64,000 bases of DNA, from NCBI RefSeq assembly GCF_009931115.1, contig NZ_CP047491.1, forward strand, positions 3,998,001-4,062,000, written 5' to 3'. Under the pieces are notes generated by a model. That model did no database searches and was not told where the DNA came from. It was given only the letters and a program-made list of their open reading frames with translations. Positions within the stretch are counted from its first letter, which is position 1; the number at the start of each line of letters is the position of its first letter. Position numbers and translations under genes: made by a program. Of the stretch, positions 19,214 through 28,934 are shown piece after piece. The stretch is from Microbulbifer hydrolyticus. Lineage in GTDB: Bacteria; Pseudomonadota; Gammaproteobacteria; Pseudomonadales; Cellvibrionaceae.

Positions 19214-21139
19214 CTATGGCGTATACCAGACCGGCGATGAATAGGCCCGCTCCTGAATGGTGGTGGGAACCCCATCCGGCAACTTCACACCAAAATATTT
19301 CGCGTCATATGTGGTCCACCGGGGGGTAGGAATCTCCAGCACCCTTACGTAATAAAAGGCGTGTTGATCGCTTTTGAAGTCAGGATCCTTCCAGTGTGCC
19401 TGCAGAAAGGGCGCACCAATACTGTTGTTGTAGGAGGCGGCTTTTACATCCACGGTATTGCCCACGGGTTTGCGCGCACGACCATCGGCACCGATTTTGC
19501 GCCCACCGGAAACCGCAACGTCGTACACTTTTTCGTGCAGCTTGCCATCGGCGCTCCGCCAACCCTTGACGATCTGGATACGATCGAGATTCGCGCCGTC
19601 GGGGTCACGTAGCGCCCGCACCAGAAACGCCGGCGCCGTGTCCGACCGGCTCAGATCCCCACCCATGGGCACGCCTTTCTCGTATCCATAGCGGGCAAAA
19701 TCGGATCGGGACAGATCGTTTTCGGTAAAGTCGTACCCAGCAAACACCCGCACAACCATGCGCGTTCCAGTGGTGGCGTATACCTCCTTGCGCGCCATCG
19801 CATCCCACAGCGCCTCGCGTGTATTTTCCCGCGCCCACACGGCAGCGAGACCGGAGGCGCTGGCCTCATAGTGGCGAATTGCATAATCACGCCCCTTGGG
19901 GTCGGGCTGGTAGCCGGTAATTTTTTCCTCGAACCGTATCTCGTTAGCACTCGGCTCGACCACCGTTGCCTTGCCGAAGAAATTGTCTTCTGCGGTGGTG
20001 GCGAGTGACGTGTGAGAGTCGGTACTGCCAATCATGCCGAACTTGTACGGGTTGGCCCCCAGCTCCACCGTATCCGCCAGCCCCTGCTTGAGCGCTTCGC
20101 GCGCGTATTCCCGGGGAATCATTTCTTCGGTTTTTATAGCCGCAAAACTACCGCGGTCCCAGATTTCGTAGTCGGCAAACTCGTCGTTTGGCGACAGCAT
20201 CGGATGTGTCTCACCCGTGCCCTTTATCTGGGTTACCTCATACAGTGGCTCCCAACGACTGCGGCGCTCGGCATAGCTTTTATCCAATGGCTCACGCTTG
20301 GTCAAAGTGACCCGATCGAACATCAGCCCATTGGAGAGGTTGCCATTGTGCGGAATCGCCAGAATTTTACCGCCAGTCTTCTTTTCGTAATTGGCCATCC
20401 ACTGCCAGAGGTCTTCCGGATCTTCCGAGTCATAGGCAGACATGGGAACGACTTGATCGGCCTTTTGCTTTCCATCGCGAAAAATCAGGTTGCGGTGCAG
20501 GTTGCTGCCAGCGGGAGTGGAGGTCCACTCATAACCGATAAAGGCGGTAAACAGCCCCGGCGTGTTATGTTTTTCTGCAAAACCGGTTATCCGCTTCCAC
20601 ATCGAATCGAGCAAACCTTCGATACCGCTCAGAGGGTCATCGCGCTCTGAGACTTGCGCGCCCCACATGGCATAAGCTTCCCCTGCTTTTCCCGCTTTGG
20701 TGAGATCGTGCACCTGCTTTCCCCATTTGTTCGCCAGCAGACGCTTGTCGGATTCAGTAATCAGGGGCGACAAGCCCAGGTTCTCCGCATGGTCGGCAAC
20801 CACAAGAAAGTCCAGGGGGCGCTGCAAGCGGGCACGCACACCGGTGCTCGATGTGACCGTTTCCCCCTTGGCGAAACGGTAAGCGGCGTCTGGATCGAGC
20901 GTATTGCCGAACATACCCGCATCGGTTGAATAGCTGGTATGCAGGTGGGTGTCGCCGAAGAAAACGCGATTGGGAAAGCTTTGCTCGGGATACGGGGAAT
21001 AATCGACATCCGGCGGCGGTGCTTCTTGTGGCGCATCCTGCGCCACGCTGCCCATCGCCGTTAGTAGAGCGATCCAGAAAAGAATCACCAGTGTAAAGGT
21101 TCCACCCCATCCTGTTCGCATTACGCTTTCCATGCTCAC
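19214..21139 (-). CDS. DUF3604 domain exported protein
   Basis: A 641-residue protein with an N-terminal signal sequence (hydrophobic TLVILFWIALLTAMGSVA, likely cleavage near AQDA). It begins the DUF3604 domain with VFFGDTHLHTSYSTDAG, which resembles a PHP-type metal site (D-x-H-x-H). Later metal-type motifs include VADHAENLG and IGSTDSHTSLA. These suggest a periplasmic metal-dependent hydrolase, but no substrate is known. It converges with xerC, 24 bases apart, and has its own upstream region. Confidence 0.85.
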   Translation of the reverse strand: MSMESVMRTGWGGTFTLVILFWIALLTAMGSVAQDAPQEAPPPDVDYSPYPEQSFPNRVFFGDTHLHTSYSTDAGMFGNTLDPDAAYRFAKGETVTSSTGVRARLQRPLDFLVVADHAENLGLSPLITESDKRLLANKWGKQVHDLTKAGKAGEAYAMWGAQVSERDDPLSGIEGLLDSMWKRITGFAEKHNTPGLFTAFIGYEWTSTPAGSNLHRNLIFRDGKQKADQVVPMSAYDSEDPEDLWQWMANYEKKTGGKILAIPHNGNLSNGLMFDRVTLTKREPLDKSYAERRSRWEPLYEVTQIKGTGETHPMLSPNDEFADYEIWDRGSFAAIKTEEMIPREYAREALKQGLADTVELGANPYKFGMIGSTDSHTSLATTAEDNFFGKATVVEPSANEIRFEEKITGYQPDPKGRDYAIRHYEASASGLAAVWARENTREALWDAMARKEVYATTGTRMVVRVFAGYDFTENDLSRSDFARYGYEKGVPMGGDLSRSDTAPAFLVRALRDPDGANLDRIQIVKGWRSADGKLHEKVYDVAVSGGRKIGADGRARKPVGNTVDVKAASYNNSIGAPFLQAHWKDPDFKSDQHAFYYVRVLEIPTPRWTTYDAKYFGVKLPDGVPTTIQERAYSSPVWYTP

Positions 21140-21200
21140 ATTGCTTTCGGTTAATGGAGTAAATTCTAGACTACCGCCGGGCCTGGCCTAGCGCACAATA

Positions 21201-21246
21201 AAAAACCCGGTTCGACACAAATACACCTGTGTCAGAACCGGGTTTC
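21201..21246 (-). terminator. Rho-independent terminator after sutA
   Basis: A long stem (AAACCCGGTTC-GACAC paired with GTGTC-GAACCGGGTTT with one mismatch) is followed on the minus strand by a T-run, about 42 bases beyond the sutA stop. Confidence 0.85.
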
Positions 21247-21287
21247 AGTACATAGCGACCGCTATAAAAACGCGGATTACGCTGCCG

Positions 21288-21500
21288 TCAGATCGGCCGG
21301 CTGCCGTACTTCGGCTGCGGCTTGCGCGGCGGGTCTGCCGATACATCCGGTGCCACCTCATTGATAGCACCACCACTGGCGAGGAAAGCCTCGACTTCGG
21401 CACTCAGTTGACTGCGGGCCCGATGACGGGAGGAAAGTGTGCGCTCTTCGCCGAAGTCGTCATTGTCTTTCGAGCGAGCGCTGGACTGGTCGTCTTTCAT
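21288..21500 (-). CDS. sutA: SutA-like RNA polymerase-binding regulator
   Basis: A 70-residue acidic and partly disordered protein. The C-terminal end, EVEAFLASGGAINEVAPD then ADPPRKPQPKYGSRPI, matches the end of Pseudomonas SutA, which binds RNA polymerase and supports transcription during slow growth. The N-terminal acidic tail is shorter than in P. aeruginosa (about 105 residues). It is monocistronic, with a strong terminator and a long (~390 bp) gene-free region upstream. Identification rests on the C-terminal motif. Confidence 0.75.
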   Translation of the reverse strand: MKDDQSSARSKDNDDFGEERTLSSRHRARSQLSAEVEAFLASGGAINEVAPDVSADPPRKPQPKYGSRPI

Positions 21501-21884
21501 GTCAATTTACCCTGTAACTTGATACCCCTTGTTACAGAGGGAATACCCCTGCTGCCGCAGATATTTCCCGGGAAACCCGCGCGGGCTGAGCGGACCTGCT
21601 TCGGAGATTTGTCTCGGCACTCGCTTCAGCAAAAATGCCAATCCAAAACTGCAAACCAAATCCGTCGGCCGGAAACTTTCCTGCGGCGAAATATTTATAG
21701 GCAGTGTCCAGACAGCCTGCCAGAAAAGGTTCCCGAATTCGGTAGAGTTTTTTTGATCGATTTTTACCCGATTTATTGCGCTTGGTTATGCAATTTCTAG
21801 CGCCACAACTTTGATGACGCTCACAGCATCAAATATATTTGTCCGCCACTCGAACGACTGACTCAAATTGCTCGAATTTCAGGC
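21501..21884. other. Gene-free region upstream of sutA
   Basis: About 380 bases of mixed composition. I see no convincing coding frame, RNA fold or known motif. It must hold the sutA promoter and the 3' end of the glnB-side transcript. Confidence 0.5.
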
Positions 21885-21910
21885 ACAAAAAAGCCCCGCA
21901 CGCGGGGCTT
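21885..21910 (-). terminator. Rho-independent terminator of the ammonium operon
   Basis: AAGCCCC/GGGGCTT stem with a six-base loop followed on the minus strand by TTTT, about 27 bases after the distal PII gene. Confidence 0.85.
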
Positions 21911-21936
21911 AGAAAACACTGTGTCGGATTCTTTGA

Positions 21937-22290
<354 letters not shown>

Positions 22291-22389
22291 TTATGTTTCT
22301 TGCGGGCACCGGCCCGAAAACCGGTGCCGGAAGATTCTTTTGCCGCCGGGGGGAGTGGTCCCAGTCACCGGCGGCCATCTTATGAGCGC

Positions 22390-23649
22390 TTACTTGCTCA
22401 TAAATTCCGGATAAGCTTCCATTCCGCACTCGGCCAAGTCAACACCTTGCTGCTCTTCTTCCTCGGTAACACGGATACCGGTGATGAGCTTGAGGGCGAA
22501 CCAGACAGCGAAGGAGGCGGCAAATACCCATACGAAGATGGTGGCAGCGCCGATCAGCTGACCGCTGAAGGAAGAGCCGTCGTTGGTAACTGGTACCAGC
22601 AGCAGACCCAGCAGACCAACCACACCGTGCACGGAGATAGCACCAACGGGATCATCGATCTTCAGCTTGTCCAGGGTGATGATGGAGAATACCACCAGGA
22701 TACCGCCCAGGGCGCCGAACAGGGTTGCCTGCAGGGCAGTCGGGGTGGAGGGCTCAGCGGTAATGGCTACCAGGCCGGCCAGGGCGCCGTTCAGCAGCAT
22801 GGTCAGGTCAGCTTTGCCGAACAGGATGCGACCGGTGATCAGCGCGGCTACGGCACCACCAGCGGCGGCAGCGTTGGTATTCAGGAACACCATGGCCACG
22901 GAGTGTGCGTTGGCAGCATCGCCCAGTTTCAGAACGGAACCACCGTTGAAGCCGAACCAGCCCATCCACAGGATGAAGGTACCGAGGGTAGCCAGCGGCA
23001 GGTTGGCACCGGGGATGGCGTAGATTTCGCCGTTCGGACCGTATTTACCTTTACGAGCACCCAGCAACAGTACGCCAGCCAGAGCAGCAGCGGCACCCGC
23101 CATGTGAACGATGCCGGAACCGGCGAAGTCGGAGAAGCCCAGGTCGCCCAGGTTGTACAGGCCGAATACTTCAGCACCACCCCAGGTCCAGGAACCTTCC
23201 ATCGGGTAGATGAAGCCGGTCAGGGCAACAGCGAATACCAGGAAGCTCCACAGCTTCATACGCTCAGCAACTGCACCGGAAACGATGGACATTGCTGTAG
23301 CGACGAACACTACCTGGAAGAAGAAATCGGACGCACCGGAGTAAACGGAATCGCCTTCGAATCCATTTTCTGCGGAGGCAGCGAGTACACCTTCGAGATC
23401 GAAGTCCTGAATGCCGTTCAGCAGCCAGCCGCCGTCGTACATGATGGCGTAACCGCTAACGAGATACATGGTGCACGCGATCGCGTACAGAGCCACGTTT
23501 TTGGTAAGAATTTCAGTGGTGTTCTTGGAACGCACCAGGCCCGCTTCCAGCATGGCAAAGCCCGCTGCCATCCACATGACCAGTGCACCACACACGAGGA
23601 AATAAAATGTATCAATTGCGTACTGCAATTGAAAAATTTGATTTTCCAT
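22390..23649 (-). CDS. amtB: Ammonium transporter AmtB
   Basis: A 419-residue inner-membrane ammonium channel with about 11 hydrophobic segments. Typical Amt motifs include GFAMLEAGLVRSKN, the DFAGSGIVHMAGAAAALAG block with the pore histidine, and FNGGSVL. The order PII-amtB-PII on one strand suggests nitrogen-controlled co-expression and direct gating by the encoded PII protein. There is a 91-bp gap after the proximal PII gene. Two inverted repeats (GGCACCGG and CCGCCGG types) lie between it and the distal PII gene and may adjust distal expression. Confidence 0.97.
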   Translation of the reverse strand: MENQIFQLQYAIDTFYFLVCGALVMWMAAGFAMLEAGLVRSKNTTEILTKNVALYAIACTMYLVSGYAIMYDGGWLLNGIQDFDLEGVLAASAENGFEGDSVYSGASDFFFQVVFVATAMSIVSGAVAERMKLWSFLVFAVALTGFIYPMEGSWTWGGAEVFGLYNLGDLGFSDFAGSGIVHMAGAAAALAGVLLLGARKGKYGPNGEIYAIPGANLPLATLGTFILWMGWFGFNGGSVLKLGDAANAHSVAMVFLNTNAAAAGGAVAALITGRILFGKADLTMLLNGALAGLVAITAEPSTPTALQATLFGALGGILVVFSIITLDKLKIDDPVGAISVHGVVGLLGLLLVPVTNDGSSFSGQLIGAATIFVWVFAASFAVWFALKLITGIRVTEEEEQQGVDLAECGMEAYPEFMSK

Positions 23650-23740
23650 TTTTCGCTCCGTTTAACCCAAACTTTCCCGAGTTGCCCCGGCAGTTATTGT
23701 CGATTGATCAAAGAATCGTTCTGGCAATCTGTTCTGTTAT

Positions 23741-24088
<348 letters not shown>

Positions 24089-24135
24089 CTAAGATGAGAG
24101 CCCACTCAGAGAGCGGGCCCAATTCGTTTTGTCTG

Positions 24136-24861
24136 TTACCAGCTGTATGAAGCACCAGCCAGTACAGTCGGCTCACACCAATCGGTGTAGAAACATTCCT
24201 GGTCGCTTACATCGGTTCCTACCAGAGAAGCGCTCAGAGCCAGACCGCCAAACTCCTTGCCAACAGACACGGAGTAATCGATGTAGGAATCCGATCCATC
24301 CAGGAAGATCTCTTCATCAAACAAGTTCAGGCCAGCGCTCAGGTCCAACGAGATATCGTTCGCCAGACTGAAGGAGTAACCGGCGCTCAGATAGTAGAAA
24401 GCACCACTTTGCAGCCAGTAGTCGTCGGAGTAGGCGAAGCCCAGGCTGGCGTCGCCGAAGCTCAGGCTGCCGTACACTTCCTGGTAATCTTCATCCCAGT
24501 CACTACCGTGGTAGGCGTAGTAGATGTAGCCCACGTCGTAGCCCACGCCGCCCGCAGTCTCGCCGGCATAACCGCCGTAGAAGTCCTGTTCGAATTTGGT
24601 CTCGTCTGCGCCGTAGGCGAAGTCCACCTGGGATGCCCAGGTACCCAGGTAAACGCCGTTACCCATATCGAGGTCCACGCCGCCCTGCACTGCCGGGCCG
24701 GTGTCGGTCTGGGAAATACCGCGGAAGCGGTAGTCGCTCACCACGCCAACATTGGCGCTAAAGCTGGGACCGTCAGCAGCAGTTGCTGCACCGCTAATGG
24801 CCATGGCCAGTACGCTTCCGGATACGAGGGCGGCAACTTTGTTATTCAATTTGATTCCCAC
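24136..24861 (-). CDS. TorF family putative porin
   Basis: A 241-residue outer-membrane protein of the TorF/TIGR02001 type. I chose the GTG at 24861 because AAGGAG lies 8 bases before it and the product starts with a clean signal peptide (KVAALVSGSVLAMAISGAATA, cleavage before ADGPSFS). The mature part has alternating aromatic strands and the family phrase VVSDYRFRGISQTDTGPAVQGGVDLD. It ends in W, as outer-membrane barrels often do. Being first in an ammonium operon suggests uptake of nitrogen compounds; the substrate is unproven. Confidence 0.88.
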   Translation of the reverse strand: MGIKLNNKVAALVSGSVLAMAISGAATAADGPSFSANVGVVSDYRFRGISQTDTGPAVQGGVDLDMGNGVYLGTWASQVDFAYGADETKFEQDFYGGYAGETAGGVGYDVGYIYYAYHGSDWDEDYQEVYGSLSFGDASLGFAYSDDYWLQSGAFYYLSAGYSFSLANDISLDLSAGLNLFDEEIFLDGSDSYIDYSVSVGKEFGGLALSASLVGTDVSDQECFYTDWCEPTVLAGASYSW

Positions 24862-25022
24862 TTTTGGTTCTCCTTGATCTCTGTGTGAAATGCTCGTCTT
24901 ACTTTTTTTATATCTGCGGCGTTGACCACACCGGGGAGACGGTACCCGCCGCACTCGCCCAGGCACTTCACTGAAGACCTATCCCCTGCCTCCATTGCCA
25001 GGGCGATTTGCACAGGGGTACT

Positions 25023-25038
25023 TGCAGAGTTAGTGCCA
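25023..25038 (-). promoter_or_regulatory. Sigma-54 (-24/-12) promoter for the porin-PII-amtB-PII operon
   Basis: On the minus strand the sequence TGGCAC, 5-6 bases, CTGCA matches the RpoN consensus, with GG and GC exactly ten bases apart. It lies about 160 bases upstream of the chosen porin start. Confidence 0.7.
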
Positions 25039-25139
25039 ACTTTAAAAACTCTGCGGGAAATCAGCGGGTTAGGTGGGTTTGTGGACGTAAAACCAGCGTC
25101 TGGAACGGACCGGTCAGAAAATTTGCGCAAAAACAGTGC

Positions 25140-25154
25140 GCACCAAAATGGAAC
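25140..25154 (-). promoter_or_regulatory. NtrC-like binding site
   Basis: GCACCAAAATGGAAC resembles the NtrC consensus TGCACC-N5-GGTGCA: the left half and AT centre are perfect, the right half partial. It is about 100 bases upstream of the sigma-54 promoter, the usual enhancer distance. Confidence 0.5.
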
Positions 25155-25297
25155 CCGCACCACCAGCGAGCACAGTGCCGGTGCGGCTCCTGTGGCGTGA
25201 ACCATGTCGGCGCACGGCAATCACTGCTTGGTCGGAAAACCCCGCTGCGGTACTATTTCGCTTCGTTTTAAAGCGGTTTCTTAGTGGAGAATTGCGC

Positions 25298-25519
25298 GTG
25301 GCCCGGGATAAATTGCAACAGTTATTAAGTGAGCTGCAACAACAGGGGGCAGTCATCAGCAGTGACCTGCGCGATGCACTGGAAGTCGCGATGGGTAAAT
25401 TGCCACTGGTAAGCCAGCGCGAATTTGACATCCAGGCAGCCAAGCTGGCGCGGGCGGAGGAGAAGCTCGCACAACTGGAGGCGCAGGTCCGGGATCTAGA
25501 AAGCCGACTGGACGACTGA
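25298..25519 (+). CDS. ubiK: Ubiquinone biosynthesis accessory factor UbiK
   Basis: A 73-residue BMFP-domain protein (YqiC/UbiK family) that forms coiled-coil trimers and helps the aerobic ubiquinone hydroxylation complex with UbiJ. GTG at 25298 is chosen because GGAG lies 9 bases upstream. The C-terminal LPLVSQREFDIQAAKLARAEEKLAQLEAQVRDLESRLDD matches the conserved LVSREEFD coiled-coil tail. It diverges from the porin operon and precedes yifB. Confidence 0.85.
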   Translation: MARDKLQQLLSELQQQGAVISSDLRDALEVAMGKLPLVSQREFDIQAAKLARAEEKLAQLEAQVRDLESRLDD

Positions 25520-25605
25520 TCCGCGCCGCGCAGTGCCGGCCAGTTTCAGGTCAGACTGAATTTCACTGACGATTGTTTTAGGGAAGATTGTTTTCAGGGA
25601 AGAAA

Positions 25606-27096
25606 ATGAGCCTATCCATTACCTACGCCCGCGCACAGCTGGGCATTCAGGCACCACTGGTCACGGTGGAGACCCACCTCGCCAATGGGCTGCCCGCATT
25701 TAATATTGTCGGCCTGCCCGAGGCTGCGGTGCGCGAGAGCCGCGACCGGGTGCGCAGCGCCATCGTCAACAGCCATTTTGAATTTCCCCAGCGGCGCATC
25801 ACCGTCAACCTGGCGCCGGCAGATTTGCCCAAGGCCGGCGGGCGCTACGACCTGGCCATCGCCCTCGGCATCCTCGCCGCCTCCGGGCAGGTGCCCGGTG
25901 AGACACTGGAAAGCTACGAATTCATCGGCGAACTGGCGCTGTCCGGCAGTCTGCGCCCTATTCCCGGCGCGCTGCCCGCGGCGATGGCCTGCCGCGACAG
26001 CGGCCGCACTCTGGTCACCGATAATGAATCAGCGTGTGAGGCCGCGCTGATCGCCACCCCGATCAAGGCCGCATCCACACTATTACAAGTATGTGCGCAG
26101 CTGCACGGCCGCGAGCCGTTGCCGGATGCGGTACAGGACGCCGAGCAGGATGCCGTCATCTGCGCTGACCTCGCGGACGTGCGCGGCCAGCTGAAAGCCC
26201 GCCGCGCGCTGGAAGTGGCTGCTGCCGGCTCGCACAATCTGCTTTTTTACGGCCCGCCCGGTACCGGAAAGACCATGCTCGCCAGCCGCCTGCCCGGTAT
26301 TTTGCCGCCTTTGACCGACCGCGAAATGATCGAGGTGGCCGCGCTCTACTCCAGCGCTGGTCTCGACCGGGTGCGCCAGCGTCCGTTCCGCGCGCCACAT
26401 CATTCGGCCTCACCGACGGCGCTGGTCGGCGGCGGCAGCAACCCGCGTCCCGGCGAGATCAGCCTCGCCCACCGCGGGGTTCTGTTTCTGGACGAGATGC
26501 CGGAATTCCCGCGCTCCGCCCTCGAGATACTGCGCGAGCCGCTGGAAAACGGTGAGGTGCGCATCTCCCGCGCGCGCGCCCAGGTCACCTTCCCGGCAGA
26601 CTTCCAGCTGGTGGCCGCGATGAATCCCTGCCCCTGCGGTTATCTCAGCGAACCCCGCTGTCGCTGCACCCCGGACCAGATCGACCGCTACCGCAGAAAA
26701 CTGTCCGGCCCGTTGCTCGACCGCATCGATATGCAGGTGGAAGTGGCGAGCATGAGCGCGAGTCAGCTACAGGACGCTCCGGCGGGAGAAAGCTCGAAAA
26801 CCGTTCGCGAGCGCGTACGAATCGCGCGGGAGATCCAGCTGGACCGGCAGAAAAAAATCAACGGGGAACTGGCTGGCGCTGAACTGGATGAATTCTGCCA
26901 GCTTGGCAGTGCAGAGAGCACTCTGCTGCGCGCCTCGGTGGAAAAGTTGGGATTGTCCGCGCGCAGTTATCACCGGGTATTGAAGGTCGCGCGCACGCTG
27001 GCGGACTTGTGCGGGCGGAAAGAAATTGGCACAGGGCAGATTGCCGAGGCGCTGGCCTACCGCAATCTGGATCGCAAAACCGTCATGCCCGCTTAG
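25606..27096 (+). CDS. YifB-type Mg-chelatase-like AAA+ ATPase
   Basis: A 496-residue ComM/YifB protein, an AAA+ helicase-like hexamer that promotes branch migration during natural transformation in some species. The start at 25606 (MSLSITYARA) is preferred over an upstream ATG because the family begins with this motif and GGGAAG precedes it. The N-terminal Lon-S5-like part includes NIVGLPEAAVRESRDRVRSAI. Walker A is YGPPGTGKTM, Walker B LFLDEMPEF, and a Cys-rich PCPCGYLSEPRCRCTP zinc-binding loop is present. Its stop overlaps the convergent acetyltransferase by 14 bases. Confidence 0.93.
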   Translation: MSLSITYARAQLGIQAPLVTVETHLANGLPAFNIVGLPEAAVRESRDRVRSAIVNSHFEFPQRRITVNLAPADLPKAGGRYDLAIALGILAASGQVPGETLESYEFIGELALSGSLRPIPGALPAAMACRDSGRTLVTDNESACEAALIATPIKAASTLLQVCAQLHGREPLPDAVQDAEQDAVICADLADVRGQLKARRALEVAAAGSHNLLFYGPPGTGKTMLASRLPGILPPLTDREMIEVAALYSSAGLDRVRQRPFRAPHHSASPTALVGGGSNPRPGEISLAHRGVLFLDEMPEFPRSALEILREPLENGEVRISRARAQVTFPADFQLVAAMNPCPCGYLSEPRCRCTPDQIDRYRRKLSGPLLDRIDMQVEVASMSASQLQDAPAGESSKTVRERVRIAREIQLDRQKKINGELAGAELDEFCQLGSAESTLLRASVEKLGLSARSYHRVLKVARTLADLCGRKEIGTGQIAEALAYRNLDRKTVMPA

Positions 27097-27646
27097 GCAT
27101 GGTGTAGCCACGGGCATCCAGCCTGTACAGCACATGCTCCTGCATCGGGTGCCCCGGTGGAAGCGCCGGATGCAGGAAATTTTGTTCCTGCATCATGCCG
27201 AGTTTTTCCATCACCGCACGGGAACGCACATTTGCCGGCACGGTAAATGAAACAACATCGGCCAATCCCAGTTGCTCAAACGCTACCTGCAGACTGGCCC
27301 GCGCCGCCTCACTGGCATAACCCCTGCCCCAGGCATCCGCGGCCAGTCGCCAGCCGATTTCCACCGCTGGCGCGAACGGCATATCGTCGGCGACATGTTT
27401 GATCCCGACAAAGCCGATAAATTTACGATCTTCCAACCTTTCAATCGCCCAGAAACCCCAGCCATATTTTTCGATATGCCTGATCTGGCGATCGATCCCC
27501 GCATCGCTCTCCGCGCGCGTCAGGGTCGCCGGAAAAAATTCCATTACACGGGAATCCGCGTTCATTTGCGCAAAGGGCTCGCGATCCGCGTCCTGCCACT
27601 GACGCAACTGCAACCGCGCAGTTTTCGGTTCAATCCGGTCAGTCAT
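27083..27646 (-). CDS. GNAT N-acetyltransferase, RimJ/RimL-like
   Basis: A 187-residue acetyltransferase of the RimJ/RimL-like subgroup. The start MTDRIEPKTARLQLRQW at 27646 is chosen because the frame farther upstream overlaps the next gene. Family signs are the TARLQLRQW strand, RQIRHIEKYGWGFWAIE, and the acetyl-CoA loop region WGRGYASEAARASLQ. Substrate unknown. It is last in a four-gene minus-strand cluster. Confidence 0.88.
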   Translation of the reverse strand: MTDRIEPKTARLQLRQWQDADREPFAQMNADSRVMEFFPATLTRAESDAGIDRQIRHIEKYGWGFWAIERLEDRKFIGFVGIKHVADDMPFAPAVEIGWRLAADAWGRGYASEAARASLQVAFEQLGLADVVSFTVPANVRSRAVMEKLGMMQEQNFLHPALPPGHPMQEHVLYRLDARGYTMPKRA

Positions 27647-27659
27647 TGTTGTCGGACTC

Positions 27660-28187
27660 TTATTTCCCCACCTTATCGGTCGAGGAGTTCGTTGCTGCAA
27701 GAATTTCTTTCGCTGGCGCGACCAGGTAATGACACATGTCAAGCCACTCCACGGGCTCAGGATAGATTTGCTTGCGATACCCGAGCTTTTCATAGAGCGC
27801 CAGGGCGCGCTGATTCTTTTTCAGCACAAACAGGGAACTGCGGTTCAATCCAAATTCTCGACATCCCTGCGCAACCAACCTGGATATCAACTGGCGTCCC
27901 ACACCCAGGCCTCGCACGGCTGGCGCAACGATTAACCTGCCCAAGTGGCAGCAATTGAGACGGTTGTAGTATTGCCCGAAGGCCACTGCACAGCCTGCAG
28001 CATCCTCCAGCACAAAGCTGGGAAGCTCGCGCCAGCAACAATCTTCGGTGAAACTCCGGGCGTCAAAAGGGAAGCGAAATCGTGGCCCACCCCACTGCCG
28101 GCACTGGGCTTCCGAATCTATCCACCCCATCAGTTGTGACAGATGTGTTTCGGAAAAACGGGTAAACGCCAGATCAGCCCCTTGCAT
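27660..28187 (-). CDS. GNAT N-acetyltransferase
   Basis: A 175-residue GNAT-fold protein. The CoA-binding A motif is LIVAPAVRGLGVGRQLISRLV, followed by the beta-bulge region and the late SLFVLKKNQRALALYEKLGYRKQ segment, classic for GNATs. Substrate unknown. It lies 13 bases from the next GNAT gene and 2 bases from the DUF188 gene, so the run is co-transcribed. Confidence 0.85.
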   Translation of the reverse strand: MQGADLAFTRFSETHLSQLMGWIDSEAQCRQWGGPRFRFPFDARSFTEDCCWRELPSFVLEDAAGCAVAFGQYYNRLNCCHLGRLIVAPAVRGLGVGRQLISRLVAQGCREFGLNRSSLFVLKKNQRALALYEKLGYRKQIYPEPVEWLDMCHYLVAPAKEILAATNSSTDKVGK

Positions 28188-28189
28188 CG

Positions 28190-28645
28190 CTATTTTTTCT
28201 TAGCCTGTACCAGCCAGCGGTCCAGCTGGTCGGCAAATGCCTTGCGCTCCTGCTGGCCCAGCGGCGGCGGACCACCTGTATGCACGCCGCTGGAGCGCAA
28301 GGTTTCCATAAAGTCACGCATATTCAGGCGCGCGCGGATATTCGCCTTGGAGTATTTCTCGCCGCGGGGATTGAGTGCGGTGGCATCCTTGTCGATTACC
28401 TCCGATGCCAGAGGTATATCCGCAGTAATCACCAGGTCGCCGGCCTCGCACTGGCGAACGATTTCATTGTCCGCCACGTCAAACCCGGAGGAGACCTGGA
28501 CAGCGCGGATATATTTCGACGGCGGTACCCGCACATACTGATTGGCCACCAACGTCATTTCGGTTTCGGTGCGCTCGGCAGCGCGAAACAGGATTTCCTT
28601 GATGACCGTCGGGCAGGCGTCGGCATCAACCCAGATTTTTGGCAT
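28190..28645 (-). CDS. YaiI/YqxD family protein (DUF188)
   Basis: A 151-residue protein of the UPF0178/DUF188 family, with the N-terminal [16 protein letters not shown] motif, the [30 protein letters not shown] block and the C-terminal [24 protein letters not shown]. Acidic residues recall PIN-like nucleases, but no activity is established. Its ATG shares a base with the upstream stop (TAATG). Confidence 0.93.
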   Translation of the reverse strand: MPKIWVDADACPTVIKEILFRAAERTETEMTLVANQYVRVPPSKYIRAVQVSSGFDVADNEIVRQCEAGDLVITADIPLASEVIDKDATALNPRGEKYSKANIRARLNMRDFMETLRSSGVHTGGPPPLGQQERKAFADQLDRWLVQAKKK

Positions 28646-28878
28646 TAATCGTTCTCTCTCGGTGGTGAGGGCGGTTGTTCATCTGCGGGGGCGCCCTCAT
28701 CGCACTTCTTGCACGCAAGTTTGAATCCGAGCATCCGGGTACGACCTTCGGCCGTGGTGACCCAGGGGCGGTTCTGCCAGGGCGGGTCGTGGCGCACATG
28801 CTGGTTGTGGCCGCAGGCCAGCTGCGCCACCCAGTGGTCTTCGTCGTCGCGGTGGTAGCCGGTGATGGGTTGCAGCAT
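28645..28878 (-). CDS. DUF3565 domain protein
   Basis: A 77-residue protein with two Cys-x-x-Cys or Cys/His elements ([10 protein letters not shown] and CKKCDEG), likely zinc-binding, typical of DUF3565. No known function. It leads the cluster DUF3565-yaiI-GNAT-GNAT. Confidence 0.85.
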   Translation of the reverse strand: MLQPITGYHRDDEDHWVAQLACGHNQHVRHDPPWQNRPWVTTAEGRTRMLGFKLACKKCDEGAPADEQPPSPPREND

Positions 28879-28881
28879 AAA

Positions 28882-28905
28882 AAAGGCACCTCATTGAGGT
28901 GCCTT
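28882..28905. terminator. Rho-independent terminator after the DUF3360 gene
   Basis: AAAGGCACCTC with a short TTGA turn and GGTGCCTTT. On the minus strand it is followed by a T-run and lies about 30 bases after the DUF3360 stop. It is nearly symmetrical and may act on both strands. Confidence 0.85.
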
Positions 28906-28934
28906 TATAGACAAATAAATGCGGGAGGTAAAAA

